Below, in pieces: positions 25,047 through 34,290 of a stretch of 64,000 nucleotides of DNA. Source of the DNA: Bacteroidales bacterium (GTDB lineage: Bacteria; Bacteroidota; Bacteroidia; Bacteroidales; UBA932); the NCBI GenBank assembly GCA_017482565.1, contig JAFUMO010000007.1, positions 1 to 64,000 of the forward strand. Direction: 5' to 3'. The notes beneath the pieces were generated by a model. That model had not been told where the DNA came from and did no database searches. It was given only the letters and a program-made list of their open reading frames with translations. A program made the translations under genes and the position numbers. How positions within the stretch are numbered: the first letter of the stretch is position 1; each line of letters begins with the position of its first letter.

Positions 25047-26493
25047 ACAACAAAAACAACAGATTCAGGCACGCGGTATTGCCGTAGAGACATTCCAGAC
25101 GCAGCTTGAGAATTTCAAGAAAGGGTTTCCTTACCTTACAATTGAGGCAGCTGCAACTCCAGCAAAGGGGATAAAGGTGCTTTCTTTGACTGACCAGGAG
25201 AAATATATTGCCGCAGCTGAGAATTATGGCGGCAACGTATGCAAATTTGTACCTGCATCGGGAGCTGCAACCAGAATGTTCAAGGATTTGTTTGAGGCAG
25301 CCGACAAGCTTGCCGCAGGAGAGAAACTGAAGGAGGGGTCACCGGCTGCAAAATTTGTTGAGAACATAAAATTGTTCCCTTTCTTTGATGCAAAGTCAAT
25401 ACTGAACCTTACACTACACCAGAATGCATGGAACTACGGTGCAATGCCAAAAGGCCTAATCCAGTTCCACAAATATGATAATGAGAACAGGACCCCGTTT
25501 GAGGAGCATCTTGTAGAGGGCGCACTCTATGCAAAGGATGCAAAAGGTGATGTAAGGATGGTTGTTACCGTTTCTGTAGAGCACCAGAAAGGCTTTGAGG
25601 AGCTTTATGAGCAGGTTAAGGAGAAGTATGAGAAGCGTTTCAACTGCAAGTATCATGTTACCTTCACAAACCAGTCACCTGCCACAGACATTGTAGCCGT
25701 TGACATGGAGAACAATCCTTTCACAAAGGATGACGGATCACTACTTTTCCGTCCGGGAGGACACGGCGCACTCCTTGCAAACTTGAATGACATTGATGCT
25801 GATGTGCTTGTGATCAAGAACATAGACAACGTGGTTAAGGAGTCTCTCCTTGATGAAACCATACGCTGGAAAAAGATCCTTGTGGGCAAGGCAGCCGAAC
25901 TCCAGGAGAAGGTATTTGCATACCTGAGAAAAATGGATGAGTGCGGTGATGTTCTTCCCTGCAGCCTTGCGGCAGAAATCAGGGGATTCCTTGAGGATGA
26001 GTTCTGCGTGGCAATTCCTGACATGCCGGCATCTGAGCTTGCAAAGGTGCTCCGCACCAAGCTTGACCGTCCTGTAAGGATTTGCGGTATGGTAAAGAAT
26101 GAAGGTGAGCCGGGCGGCGGTCCTTACGTGATCAGGGATGCGGACGGCACAACATCACTCCAGATTCTAGAGGCTGCACAGATTGACAAGAACAACCCTC
26201 AGGCTGTCAATGCAATGCAGGGTGCCACACACTTCAACCCTGTAGACCTTGTCTGTGCAGTGAAGAATTATAGGGGAGAAAAATATGACCTGCTCAAGCA
26301 TACCAATCCACAGACAGGCTTCATCTCTGAGAAGAGCTTCCAGGGAAGGCCGTTGAAGGCCCAGGAGCTTCCTGGCTTGTGGAACGGTGCAATGAGTGAC
26401 TGGAACACCCAGTTCGTTGAAACTCCGCTGATTACTTTCAACCCTGTGAAGACAGTCCTGGACCTCCTCAGGGAGCAGCATTGCAACAGATAA
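25036..26493 (+). CDS. DUF4301 family protein
   Basis: A 485-residue cytoplasmic protein of the Bacteroidetes family DUF4301. Conserved-looking stretches are KFVPASGAATRMFKDLF (about 73-89), LFRPGGHGALLANLNDIDAD (about 237-256, nucleotidyltransferase-like in look) and NEGEPGGGPYVIRDADG (about 354-370). The SGAATRM and GGHGALL segments resemble sugar-nucleotide pyrophosphorylases, but I cannot assign a reaction. The start lies within the end of pdxB, so translation may be coupled. A strong terminator follows. Confidence 0.82.
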   Translation: MLSEQQKQQIQARGIAVETFQTQLENFKKGFPYLTIEAAATPAKGIKVLSLTDQEKYIAAAENYGGNVCKFVPASGAATRMFKDLFEAADKLAAGEKLKEGSPAAKFVENIKLFPFFDAKSILNLTLHQNAWNYGAMPKGLIQFHKYDNENRTPFEEHLVEGALYAKDAKGDVRMVVTVSVEHQKGFEELYEQVKEKYEKRFNCKYHVTFTNQSPATDIVAVDMENNPFTKDDGSLLFRPGGHGALLANLNDIDADVLVIKNIDNVVKESLLDETIRWKKILVGKAAELQEKVFAYLRKMDECGDVLPCSLAAEIRGFLEDEFCVAIPDMPASELAKVLRTKLDRPVRICGMVKNEGEPGGGPYVIRDADGTTSLQILEAAQIDKNNPQAVNAMQGATHFNPVDLVCAVKNYRGEKYDLLKHTNPQTGFISEKSFQGRPLKAQELPGLWNGAMSDWNTQFVETPLITFNPVKTVLDLLREQHCNR

Positions 26494-26511
26494 TATATGG
26501 ATTTGAAGGAT

Positions 26512-26546
26512 GCCCCCGGGAAAAATGGTTCCGGGGGCTCTTTTTA
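26512..26546 (+). terminator. Intrinsic terminator after DUF4301
   Basis: GCCCCCGG (26512-26519) pairs with CCGGGGGC (26531-26538), followed by a T run (26541-26545). It ends the thioesterase-pdxB-DUF4301 transcript and separates it from lysA. Confidence 0.9.
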
Positions 26547-26581
26547 TTCATTGTCGGGAAGAAAAATATTAAAATTTTCAT

Positions 26582-26589
26582 TAAATTTG
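26582..26589 (+). promoter_or_regulatory. -7 promoter element before lysA
   Basis: TAAATTTG matches TAnnTTTG and lies 46 bases before the lysA ATG. The -33 element is not clear. The 90 bases between terminator and gene are too short for a lysine riboswitch, and none was recognised. Confidence 0.55.
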
Positions 26590-26635
26590 CGGATTATATA
26601 TTAAGAACAATAACTATCTAAAAATCTATAACATC

Positions 26636-27793
26636 ATGATTACAGCATCTGCTATTTCAGCATTCCAGAGCATTGAGACTCCGTTCTACTACTATGATAT
26701 GGAGATTTTGAAAAAGACTTTGGACATTTATACATCCCAAATAAAGAAATACGGCTATCACGCACATTTTGCACTTAAGGCCAATGCAAACCCAAGGATT
26801 CTTGAGGTTATCAAGAATGCAGGTCTTGGAGCTGACTGTGTGAGCGGCAACGAGGTTGCACTTGCAATCAAATCAGGTTTCGGTGCAGAGAATGTTGTAT
26901 ATGCAGGTGTGGGTAAATCAGACAAGGAGATAAAGACTGCCCTCAAGGCAGGCATCTTCAGCTTCAATTGTGAGTCTGTTCCTGAGGTTAAGGTAATCAA
27001 TGACCTGGCAGCAGGTATGGGTAAGGTTGCAAAGATTGCATTGCGTATCAATCCGGACATTGATGCACATACACATAAATATATCTCAACCGGCCTCAAG
27101 GAGAACAAGTTTGGTGTAAGCCCTTGGATGTTTGAGGATTTTGCAAACCTCTTCAAGGAGTGCAAGAATGTTGAACTTATAGGACTACACTTCCATGTAG
27201 GTTCACAGATTCTTGACCTTGGCGTATTCAAGACTCTTTGCGGCAGGGTTGCAGAGCTCCAGAAATGGTTCACCGACAGGGGAATGAATATTGCCAACCT
27301 TAACTTGGGCGGCGGCCTTGGCGTTGACTATGAGAATCCTAACGGAAATCCTATAGCAAGCTTTGAGGAGTACTTCAAGCTTATCAACGAGAACCTGATT
27401 GTTGCTCCCGGGCAGAAAGTCCACTTTGAGCCGGGCCGTGCAATTGTTGCACAGTGCGGTCACCTCATTTCAAGGGTACTGTATGTTAAAGTTGGACAGA
27501 AGAAGAAATTCGCAATCCTTGATGCTGGCATGAATGACCTTATCCGTCCTGCATTGTACCAGGCACATCATGCAATTGAAAACCTCACCTCAGGCTACAA
27601 GCGCAAGATGAGATATGATGTGGTAGGCCCTGTTTGCGAGAGCAGTGACCAGTTTGGCAAGAACATCATCCTTCCACAGACAAGCAGGGGTGACCTGATT
27701 GCCCTCCATACTGCAGGTGCATACGGCCAGGTTATGGCAATGAAGTACAACCAGAGAGATATTGCTAAAGCTTATTATTCAGACGAGCTGTAA
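26636..27793 (+). CDS. lysA: Diaminopimelate decarboxylase
   Basis: A 385-residue fold-III PLP enzyme that makes lysine from meso-diaminopimelate. The PLP-binding Lys48 is in HFALKANANP, the glycine loop is NLGGGLGVDYENP (about 222-234), and the active-site cysteine motif is GPVCESSDQF (about 337-346). It lacks the fused kinase domain seen in some species. The TetR-type gene follows three bases after the stop and is co-transcribed. Confidence 0.95.
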   Translation: MITASAISAFQSIETPFYYYDMEILKKTLDIYTSQIKKYGYHAHFALKANANPRILEVIKNAGLGADCVSGNEVALAIKSGFGAENVVYAGVGKSDKEIKTALKAGIFSFNCESVPEVKVINDLAAGMGKVAKIALRINPDIDAHTHKYISTGLKENKFGVSPWMFEDFANLFKECKNVELIGLHFHVGSQILDLGVFKTLCGRVAELQKWFTDRGMNIANLNLGGGLGVDYENPNGNPIASFEEYFKLINENLIVAPGQKVHFEPGRAIVAQCGHLISRVLYVKVGQKKKFAILDAGMNDLIRPALYQAHHAIENLTSGYKRKMRYDVVGPVCESSDQFGKNIILPQTSRGDLIALHTAGAYGQVMAMKYNQRDIAKAYYSDEL

Positions 27794-27796
27794 CAT

Positions 27797-28405
27797 ATGC
27801 CAAGAGTAAGTTCAAAAGAGAAATATACGGCACAGGTGTTTGAGCTGTTCAAGGAGAAGGGGCTGATGCTCAACATGGAGCAGATAGCCTCTGAACTTGG
27901 GCTCACAAAGAAGACACTGTACAACAATTATTCAAGCAAGCAGGAGCTTATAGGCACTGTGCTTAACCATTTTTATTCTGGACTTGACGAAAAGATTCAA
28001 AGTTCAACCATTACAAGCAAGAATGCAATTGAGGCCTTCTGTGAGGTTTCAAAAGTTATTGCAAGAGAGATACTTAAATTGGGGCCTCTCTTGCTGAAGG
28101 ATATTTCAATATATCAGTCCTGCCCTGCAATCTTTTCATTTACAGACAGGATGAACTTCTACACAATGCTTGTTAAGGACAATCTCAGGCGCGGCATTGA
28201 TGAAGGGCTGTACAGGGAGAATGTCAATATAGACTTCTCAACGCTCTTCTACACATCTGCCATTGAGCTTTTCTACAGGTGGGACGGATCCTTCAGGTTT
28301 TTCAGCAACACATCTGAGTATCATAGTGAGCTTGTGAAGCATCATCTGTATTCTGTTGTAAATGCGAAAGGAATGGAGGTTCTTGAATCATATTTGAATT
28401 TATAA
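27797..28405 (+). CDS. TetR/AcrR-family transcriptional regulator
   Basis: A 202-residue protein with an N-terminal TetR helix-turn-helix (about 8-55; MEQIASELGLTKKTLYNNY, with the typical K-TLYNNYSSK turn) and a helical ligand-binding domain. Bacteroidetes regulators of this type often control efflux or lipid genes, but no such target is next to it. It is wedged between lysA and ffh on the same strand. Its ligand and targets are unknown. Confidence 0.87.
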   Translation: MPRVSSKEKYTAQVFELFKEKGLMLNMEQIASELGLTKKTLYNNYSSKQELIGTVLNHFYSGLDEKIQSSTITSKNAIEAFCEVSKVIAREILKLGPLLLKDISIYQSCPAIFSFTDRMNFYTMLVKDNLRRGIDEGLYRENVNIDFSTLFYTSAIELFYRWDGSFRFFSNTSEYHSELVKHHLYSVVNAKGMEVLESYLNL

Positions 28406-28423
28406 AAGAGAGATATTTGAAAG

Positions 28424-29770
28424 ATGTTTGAAAATTTAATTGACAGACTGGAGAGTTCCTTCAAGATTCTTAAGGGTGAAGGCAAGATTACCGAGATAAA
28501 CGTGGCCGAGACCTTGAAGGATGTGAGAAAGGCACTGCTTGATGCCGACGTAAGCTACAAGATAGCAAAGACATTCTGCGATGATGTAAAGAAGATTGCA
28601 TTGGGCCAGGATGTATTGAAGGCAGTGAAGCCGAGCCAGATGATGGTGAAGATTGTGCATGATGAGCTTACCAGACTCATGGGTTCTGAGGCAACTGACA
28701 TCAACATCAAGGGTGAACCGGGAATAGTGCTTGTTGCAGGTCTTCAGGGTTCGGGAAAGACAACGTTCTCTGGCAAGCTTGCCCTTAACTGCAGGACCAA
28801 AAGGGGGAGGAAAGTGCTCCTTGTAGCCGGAGACGTCTATAGGCCGGCTGCCATTGACCAGCTGAAGGTGCTTGGGGAGCAGATTGGTGTAGAGGTATAT
28901 ACAGAAGAGGGTTCTAAAGATCCTGTTTCAATTGCACGCAATGCAGTTGCCAAGGCCAGGAGGGAGGGATACTCCCTGGTAATTGTGGATACGGCCGGAC
29001 GTCTTGCAGTTGATGAGGAGATGATGAAGGAGATTGCAGCAATAAAGGAAGCAGTAAATCCTACAGAGACTTTGTTTGTTGTTGACTCAATGACCGGACA
29101 GGATGCTGTTGAAACTGCCAAGGCCTTCAATGACAGGCTCAACTTTGACGGCGTTGTCCTTACCAAGCTCGATGGCGATACAAGAGGCGGTGCAGCACTT
29201 TCAATCAGGGCGGTTGTGAACAAGCCTATCAAGTTCATAAGTGCAGGGGAGAAGATGGAGGCACTTGACGTATTCCATCCAAAACGTATTGCAGACCGTA
29301 TCCTTGGTATGGGTGATGTTGTTACCCTTGTGGAGAAGGCGCAGGAGCAGTTTGATGAGGAGGAGGCAAAGAAACTCCAGAAAAAGCTCATCAAAGACCA
29401 GTTCACCCTTGCCGATTTCTATGACCAGATACAGCAGATAAAGAAGATGGGCAACATAAAGGATCTTGCATCCATGCTGCCTGGTGTGGGCAAGGCTCTA
29501 AGGGATGTTGACATTGACAACTCGGCATTCAAGGGTGTGGAGGCAATAATCCTCTCAATGACTCCGTTTGAAAGGAATAATCCTCATGTAATCAACGGCA
29601 GCAGGAGAAGGAGGATTGCTGAGGGAAGCGGTACCACAATTGTTGAGGTGAACAGGCTTCTCAAACAATTTGAGGATACACGTAAGGTGATGAAGGTTAT
29701 GGCCGGAGGTGGAGCCAAGAACAAGGCTATGGGTGCAATGAGGGCCATGCAGGGAATGAGAAGAAGATAA
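28424..29770 (+). CDS. ffh: Signal recognition particle protein Ffh (SRP54)
   Basis: A 448-residue SRP GTPase. N domain about 1-90; G domain with P-loop GLQGSGKT at 106-113, the DTAGR motif (about 188-192) and TKLDGD (about 246-251); and the Met-rich M domain (about 300-448, ending in [11 protein letters not shown]) that binds signal sequences and 4.5S RNA. It targets inner-membrane proteins co-translationally with FtsY. No 4.5S RNA gene was recognised here. Confidence 0.96.
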   Translation: MFENLIDRLESSFKILKGEGKITEINVAETLKDVRKALLDADVSYKIAKTFCDDVKKIALGQDVLKAVKPSQMMVKIVHDELTRLMGSEATDINIKGEPGIVLVAGLQGSGKTTFSGKLALNCRTKRGRKVLLVAGDVYRPAAIDQLKVLGEQIGVEVYTEEGSKDPVSIARNAVAKARREGYSLVIVDTAGRLAVDEEMMKEIAAIKEAVNPTETLFVVDSMTGQDAVETAKAFNDRLNFDGVVLTKLDGDTRGGAALSIRAVVNKPIKFISAGEKMEALDVFHPKRIADRILGMGDVVTLVEKAQEQFDEEEAKKLQKKLIKDQFTLADFYDQIQQIKKMGNIKDLASMLPGVGKALRDVDIDNSAFKGVEAIILSMTPFERNNPHVINGSRRRRIAEGSGTTIVEVNRLLKQFEDTRKVMKVMAGGGAKNKAMGAMRAMQGMRRR

Positions 29771-29792
29771 TGACCATCAAACAGTAGATATT

Positions 29793-30674
29793 ATGGTAAT
29801 ACTTGACGGAAAAGCTACATCAGACAAAATAAAGATGGAAATAGCCGAGATTGTTAAGGAGAGGGTTGCCAACGGCTGCAAACGTCCTCATCTTGCTGCT
29901 ATTCTTGTAGGTAATGACGGTGCAAGCCAGACATATGTAGGACACAAGGAGCGTGCCTGCTCTCAGGTAGGCTTCAAGTCAACCTTGCACAGGTTCCCGG
30001 CTGAAATCACCCAGGAGGAGTTGATTGAGATAATTCAGGAAATCAACAGGAATGATGATATTGACGGACTGATAGTACAGCTCCCTCTTCCTGCACATAT
30101 TGATGAGGATGCTGTCATAAACGCAATTGCCCCTTGCAAGGATGTTGACGGATTCCATCCAGAGAACGTGGGAAAGATGACACTTGGACTCCCTACATTC
30201 CTCCCGGCCACTCCATATGGAATCATAAGGCTATTGTCTGAGTACGGCATTGAGACAAGCGGAAAGCATTGTGTTATCATAGGACGAAGCAACATTGTAG
30301 GCCGTCCGTTGGCCAACCTGCTTTCGTTGAAGGATGAGCCGGGTAACTGTACTGTCACAATCTGCCACAGCCACACAAAAAATATTGAGTTCTTTACAAG
30401 ACAGGCAGACATAATAATTGCAGCACTGGGATCACCAGGTTTTGTGAAGGGTGATATGGTGAGGGAAGGTGCAGTGATTGTGGATGTTGGAATCACCCGT
30501 ATTCACGACGATTCAAGGAAAAACGGCTACAGGCTTTTGGGTGATGTTGATTTTGAGACAGTTGCTCCTAAAGCTTCCCATATAACCCCTGTACCTGGCG
30601 GTGTAGGTCCAATGACTATTGTGTCATTGATGGTAAATACCCTCAAGGCAGCGGAAGGAAAGTGCAAGAAATAG
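29793..30674 (+). CDS. folD: Bifunctional methylene-THF dehydrogenase / methenyl-THF cyclohydrolase
   Basis: A 293-residue FolD that interconverts 5,10-methylene-, 5,10-methenyl- and 10-formyl-tetrahydrofolate with NADP+. Catalytic Tyr48 and Lys52 are in [10 protein letters not shown]; the NADP site is GRSNIVGRP (about 164-172) and the C-terminal [10 protein letters not shown] is present. Length is normal. It is followed by a strong terminator. Confidence 0.96.
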   Translation: MVILDGKATSDKIKMEIAEIVKERVANGCKRPHLAAILVGNDGASQTYVGHKERACSQVGFKSTLHRFPAEITQEELIEIIQEINRNDDIDGLIVQLPLPAHIDEDAVINAIAPCKDVDGFHPENVGKMTLGLPTFLPATPYGIIRLLSEYGIETSGKHCVIIGRSNIVGRPLANLLSLKDEPGNCTVTICHSHTKNIEFFTRQADIIIAALGSPGFVKGDMVREGAVIVDVGITRIHDDSRKNGYRLLGDVDFETVAPKASHITPVPGGVGPMTIVSLMVNTLKAAEGKCKK

Positions 30675-30694
30675 GCCCAGAAGGGTTCCTAAAT

Positions 30695-30745
30695 AAAGCT
30701 GTCGGGAAGATGAATATTCAAGTTCTCTTCCCGACAGCTTTTTTT
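30695..30745. terminator. Strong intrinsic terminator built from two inverted GTCGGGAAGA motifs
   Basis: AAAGCTGTCGGGAAGA (30695-30710) and TCTTCCCGACAGCTTT (30726-30741) form a perfect 16-base stem followed by more T (to 30745). It ends folD; the convergent polyferredoxin gene stops 17 bases further on. Both arms contain the window's over-represented motif GTCGGGAAGA. Confidence 0.92.
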
Positions 30746-30761
30746 CAGGGGGCATGACTCA

Positions 30762-32261
30762 TCAGACAATTGTCTGGACTACCTTTCCTGTAACCTTGAT
30801 TGCCTTAGGCATTGCAGGGCAGGCATACTCGCATGCACCGCAACCGATACACTTTGAAGAATCAATATTTGGAAGGAACTGCCCCTGCACAATAGGGTTT
30901 TCCCTCATTTCAATTGCTCCGGCAGGGCAGGAGCCTGCACAGGCACCGCATCTTACACCATCTGACACAACTACACAGGTTGAAGGGTCATAGACAGCAA
31001 GTGCTATCTGGGTCTTCTGCTTCTGCTCAAGTGAAACATGTTCAAGTGCTCCGTGCGGGCAGGTATGTGAGCATGTGTTACAGCCGAATGAACAGTATTT
31101 CCTGTCATATTTGAGGGTAGGGAGCATAATTCCATCAATACCGTACTCCAGATATGCTGGTTTGATTATTTTGTTGGGACAAGCAGCAATACAGGCATGG
31201 CAGGCAGTACATGAATCCTTGAATGCCTGTAGGTTACGTGCACCCGGAGGCATAATTGGAGTATTTTCGGCTGAATCTCCCTTTCCGTATCCGGATGACT
31301 TGCTTCCAATATGCCTGGCTGCAGCTGCGGCTGCAAGACCTCCCAAAGCAATGAGTGCTGTCCTCCTCTCCGGATTCTCAAGGTTCCTGTGATATGGGTC
31401 ATCACTCTTCCTTTTCCTGAACCAGGTTGGGACAAGTTTCACACCACCACGCTTACAGCTTGTAAGACAATCATAGCAGGCAACACATCTAGTTGCATCA
31501 ATCTCTTTTGTTTCAAGATTTATACATGCACTCTTGCAGTTTCCTGCACACAGGCCGCATCTTACACACTTTTCCTTGTCAAGGACAGGCTTGAAGAGGG
31601 CAAGTCCACCAACAGCACCAAGGAATGTGCCCACCGGACAGACTGTATTGCAGTACAATCTGCCTTTGGCAGCGCTGAATATCACTATAATGATAAGGAA
31701 TGCAAGTGAATATACAAATGCGAATGTCCCTAAAGAGACATATTGCTGTGTATAGAAAGTGGCAGGAAACGCTTCTGAGAGCAGGTTTGTCATTGACATC
31801 TCCACACTGCCAAAAACATGTCTTGCAATCCTTCCATAATTTGAATAAGGATCAAGCAGGGCAAGCGGGTATGTAAACATGAGCACCAATGAAATTCCTG
31901 TGATTGCCAGGATTGAATACCTCAATATATTATGCGGACGAGAATATTTCATCTTGGGCTTCCGGCCTGAGTTCCCCTTCTTCCTTGCGAAGTTTGATAT
32001 CCTTATGATAATATCCTGAAAGATTCCAAGAGGACAAAGGAAAGAACAGTACACCCTTCCAAAAAGGAGTGTGATGACCAGGAGAATGATGAAGGCTGCA
32101 GCACAACCTGTAAAGAGGGATATCAGCGCCGGGGTGAACTGTGTCCTGAGCAGAGCCTGTGAAAGAGGGTTTCCTCCCGACAAATTGAGGAATCCGCATG
32201 TGAGTATACAGAAAATGAAAGCAGCGGTGACAACCCTTGTCCCTTTTAGAATCTTACCCAT
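30762..32261 (-). CDS. Membrane polyferredoxin (NapH/CcoG-like, multiple 4Fe-4S)
   Basis: A 499-residue iron-sulfur membrane protein. The N-terminal half has about five membrane helices with two NapH-type Cys motifs, VYCSFLCPLG and LYCNTVCPVG. A first pair of 4Fe-4S sites follows (CVRCGLCAGNC, CVACYDCLTSC). After a twin-Arg-like hydrophobic stretch (RRTALIALGGLAAAAA, about 310-325) the C-terminal part carries four more Cys groups (CTACHACIAACP, CNTCSHTCP, CGACAGSCP, CIGCGACEYACP). It must relay electrons at the membrane, but no partner enzyme is adjacent, so donor and acceptor are unknown. Confidence 0.85.
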   Translation of the reverse strand: MGKILKGTRVVTAAFIFCILTCGFLNLSGGNPLSQALLRTQFTPALISLFTGCAAAFIILLVITLLFGRVYCSFLCPLGIFQDIIIRISNFARKKGNSGRKPKMKYSRPHNILRYSILAITGISLVLMFTYPLALLDPYSNYGRIARHVFGSVEMSMTNLLSEAFPATFYTQQYVSLGTFAFVYSLAFLIIIVIFSAAKGRLYCNTVCPVGTFLGAVGGLALFKPVLDKEKCVRCGLCAGNCKSACINLETKEIDATRCVACYDCLTSCKRGGVKLVPTWFRKRKSDDPYHRNLENPERRTALIALGGLAAAAAARHIGSKSSGYGKGDSAENTPIMPPGARNLQAFKDSCTACHACIAACPNKIIKPAYLEYGIDGIMLPTLKYDRKYCSFGCNTCSHTCPHGALEHVSLEQKQKTQIALAVYDPSTCVVVSDGVRCGACAGSCPAGAIEMRENPIVQGQFLPNIDSSKCIGCGACEYACPAMPKAIKVTGKVVQTIV

Positions 32262-32289
32262 AATCAGACCAATATTTTGTTTTATTATG

Positions 32290-32297
32290 CAAAAGTA
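32290..32297 (-). promoter_or_regulatory. -7 promoter element before the polyferredoxin gene
   Basis: On the minus strand TACTTTTG matches TAnnTTTG and lies 28 bases before the ATG at 32261. The same 73-base interval must hold the promoter of the divergent symporter gene, but no second TAnnTTTG was found. Confidence 0.5.
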
Positions 32298-32334
32298 TTA
32301 AATTTAAAGTTCATATGAAATTATTGAGAGAATC

Positions 32335-33501
32335 ATGATAAACAAACTGAAAAATCTTCCACTGCTTGGAAAAGTTGCAATTGCAATTGCATTGGGTATA
32401 ATCTGTTCATTCTTCTTTCCTGAATTCCTTAACAGGACATTCATAACAATCAACGGAATCTTCGGCAACTTCCTTGGATTTATAATACCACTGATTATTG
32501 TGGGCCTTGTTGCACCGGGTATTGCTGAACTTGGGAGCGGGGCGGGACGCCTTCTTGCTATAACTGCTGCAATTGCATACGGCTCAACACTGTTTGCGGG
32601 ATTCTTCTCATATTTTGCATGCGACCTTTCATATCCAATCTTCCTGGACAGCTCTTCAAGCCTCAGCCAGGGGGTTGCCCAGGCCAACAAGATACTCCCA
32701 TATTTTACAGTTGACATGCCGCCTGTAATGTGCGTGACTTCGGCCCTTGTCCTTGCTTTTGTAATGGGTCTGGGACTATGTGCAATTGAGGGTGACAGGA
32801 TGAAGAACGGACTTATAGAGTTCAGGGACCTTGTAAACAAGGTCATTTCAGGTGTAATCATTCCATTGCTTCCCCTTTATGTGTTCGGCATCTTCCTCCA
32901 GATAGGAGCTGAAGGACAAGCCGGTGCAATTATGAAGCTGTTCATGAAGGTCATTGCAATCATATTCGTACTCCATGTGACACTGCTCCTCATACAGTTT
33001 ATAGTTGCAGGTGCAATTGCAAAGAAGAATCCTTTCAAGGCTCTTGTCACAATGCTCCCTGCTTATATGACAGCACTTGGGACACAGTCTTCTGCCGCTA
33101 CAATTCCTGTTACAATGAGGCAGGCTATCAGAAATGGTGTGGATGAGAAGCTTGCAGGCTTTGTTATCCCGTTGTGTGCAACAATTCACCTTGCAGGAAG
33201 TACACTCAAGATTGTGGCCTGTGCGTTTGCAATTCTCTGGATGCAGGGGATGCCACACGGCCTTGATGTCTTTGCCGGATTCATCTGCATGCTCGGCATT
33301 ACTATGGTGGCTGCTCCAGGAGTACCAGGAGGTGCAATCATGGCCGCACTCGGACTGCTTGCCTCAATGCTCGGCTTCAACGAAGAGCTGCAGGGCCTGA
33401 TGATAGCACTATATATTGCAATGGATACATTCGGCACGGCATGTAATGTAACAGGTGATGGCGCAATTGCATTGGTTGTTGACAAAATCTACAGGAGATG
33501 A
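32335..33501 (+). CDS. Dicarboxylate/amino acid:cation symporter (DAACS family)
   Basis: A 388-residue membrane protein with eight helices and two re-entrant loops, as in GltP/SstT/DctA. The first hairpin has the serine-rich stretch (GTQSSAATIPVT, about 245-256) and the second is near PGVPGGAIMAAL (about 326-337). The cargo (C4-dicarboxylate, glutamate, serine/threonine) cannot be read from the sequence. The stop overlaps the start of the nitrilase-like gene, suggesting uptake of a compound metabolised by it. Confidence 0.87.
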   Translation: MINKLKNLPLLGKVAIAIALGIICSFFFPEFLNRTFITINGIFGNFLGFIIPLIIVGLVAPGIAELGSGAGRLLAITAAIAYGSTLFAGFFSYFACDLSYPIFLDSSSSLSQGVAQANKILPYFTVDMPPVMCVTSALVLAFVMGLGLCAIEGDRMKNGLIEFRDLVNKVISGVIIPLLPLYVFGIFLQIGAEGQAGAIMKLFMKVIAIIFVLHVTLLLIQFIVAGAIAKKNPFKALVTMLPAYMTALGTQSSAATIPVTMRQAIRNGVDEKLAGFVIPLCATIHLAGSTLKIVACAFAILWMQGMPHGLDVFAGFICMLGITMVAAPGVPGGAIMAALGLLASMLGFNEELQGLMIALYIAMDTFGTACNVTGDGAIALVVDKIYRR

Positions 33502-34289
33502 TGAAGGTACATATAATTTCCCTCGATATAGTATGGGAAGACAAGCAGCAGAATTTCAGGAAAGTTGAATCTGTCATTGAGCAGCTTGAAGAGAGGGGTG
33601 ATCTTATAATCCTTCCTGAAATGTTCTCCACAGGATTCACAATGAAAACATCACTGGCAGAAGATGCAGCCGGTGAAACCCTTCACTGGATGATTGCCGC
33701 CGCGCAAAGATATGATACTGCAATTTTAGGTTCATTCCCTTATTCCCAGAACGGGAGGGAGGTGTTCAACAGAGCATATTTTGTAAAGCCTGACGGCAGC
33801 TGGAGCCACTATGACAAGAGACACCTCTTCCGGATGGGTGATGAGAACAACTATTACACCAGGGGTGAAGAGAAGACAATTGTAGAGTACAAGGGAGTAA
33901 AGTTTGCCCTGAATATCTGTTATGACATAAGGTTTCCGGTATGGAGCAGGAACAAGGGAAACAGATATGATGTGCTTGTAAATATTGCAAATTTTCCGGA
34001 GGTAAGGATAAATGCCATTGAACCTTTGCTGAAAGCAAGGGCAATTGAAAACCTTTCGTATGCCCTGTTTGCAAATAGGGATGGCAAAGACCCAATGTGT
34101 GTCTATTGTCCAAGCTCGCAGGCATACGATTTCAAGGGGAATGAAGTTGGGCGTATTGAATTTGTAAAGGATTCGCATGGCTTCATGACTCAAGTCCTGA
34201 CCTGTGACCTGGATATCCAGGCCCAGGAAAATTTCAGGGACAAGTTTCCTGCCTGGATGGATGCGGATACATTCAACGTAATCAGATAA
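33498..34289 (+). CDS. Nitrilase-superfamily amidohydrolase (omega-amidase-like)
   Basis: A 263-residue carbon-nitrogen hydrolase. The Glu-Lys-Cys triad is Glu41 (ILPEMF), Lys107 (HYDKRHLF) and Cys141 (NICYDIRFPVW). The HYDKRHLFRMGDE and CYDIRFPVW stretches are typical of omega-amidase (YafV/Nit2 type), which hydrolyses 2-oxoglutaramate or 2-oxosuccinamate made by transaminases. Two adjacent ATGs (33498, 33501) both overlap the symporter stop. Substrate assignment is by similarity only. Confidence 0.87.
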   Translation: MMKVHIISLDIVWEDKQQNFRKVESVIEQLEERGDLIILPEMFSTGFTMKTSLAEDAAGETLHWMIAAAQRYDTAILGSFPYSQNGREVFNRAYFVKPDGSWSHYDKRHLFRMGDENNYYTRGEEKTIVEYKGVKFALNICYDIRFPVWSRNKGNRYDVLVNIANFPEVRINAIEPLLKARAIENLSYALFANRDGKDPMCVYCPSSQAYDFKGNEVGRIEFVKDSHGFMTQVLTCDLDIQAQENFRDKFPAWMDADTFNVIR

Positions 34290-34290
34290 G

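Noticed and set aside
26546..26635. Lysine riboswitch before lysA
   Set aside because: Only about 90 bases after the terminator; too short, and no lysine-riboswitch core was recognised.
26758..27297. 179-codon open frame antisense to lysA
   Set aside because: Shadow of the conserved PLP enzyme; no supporting evidence.
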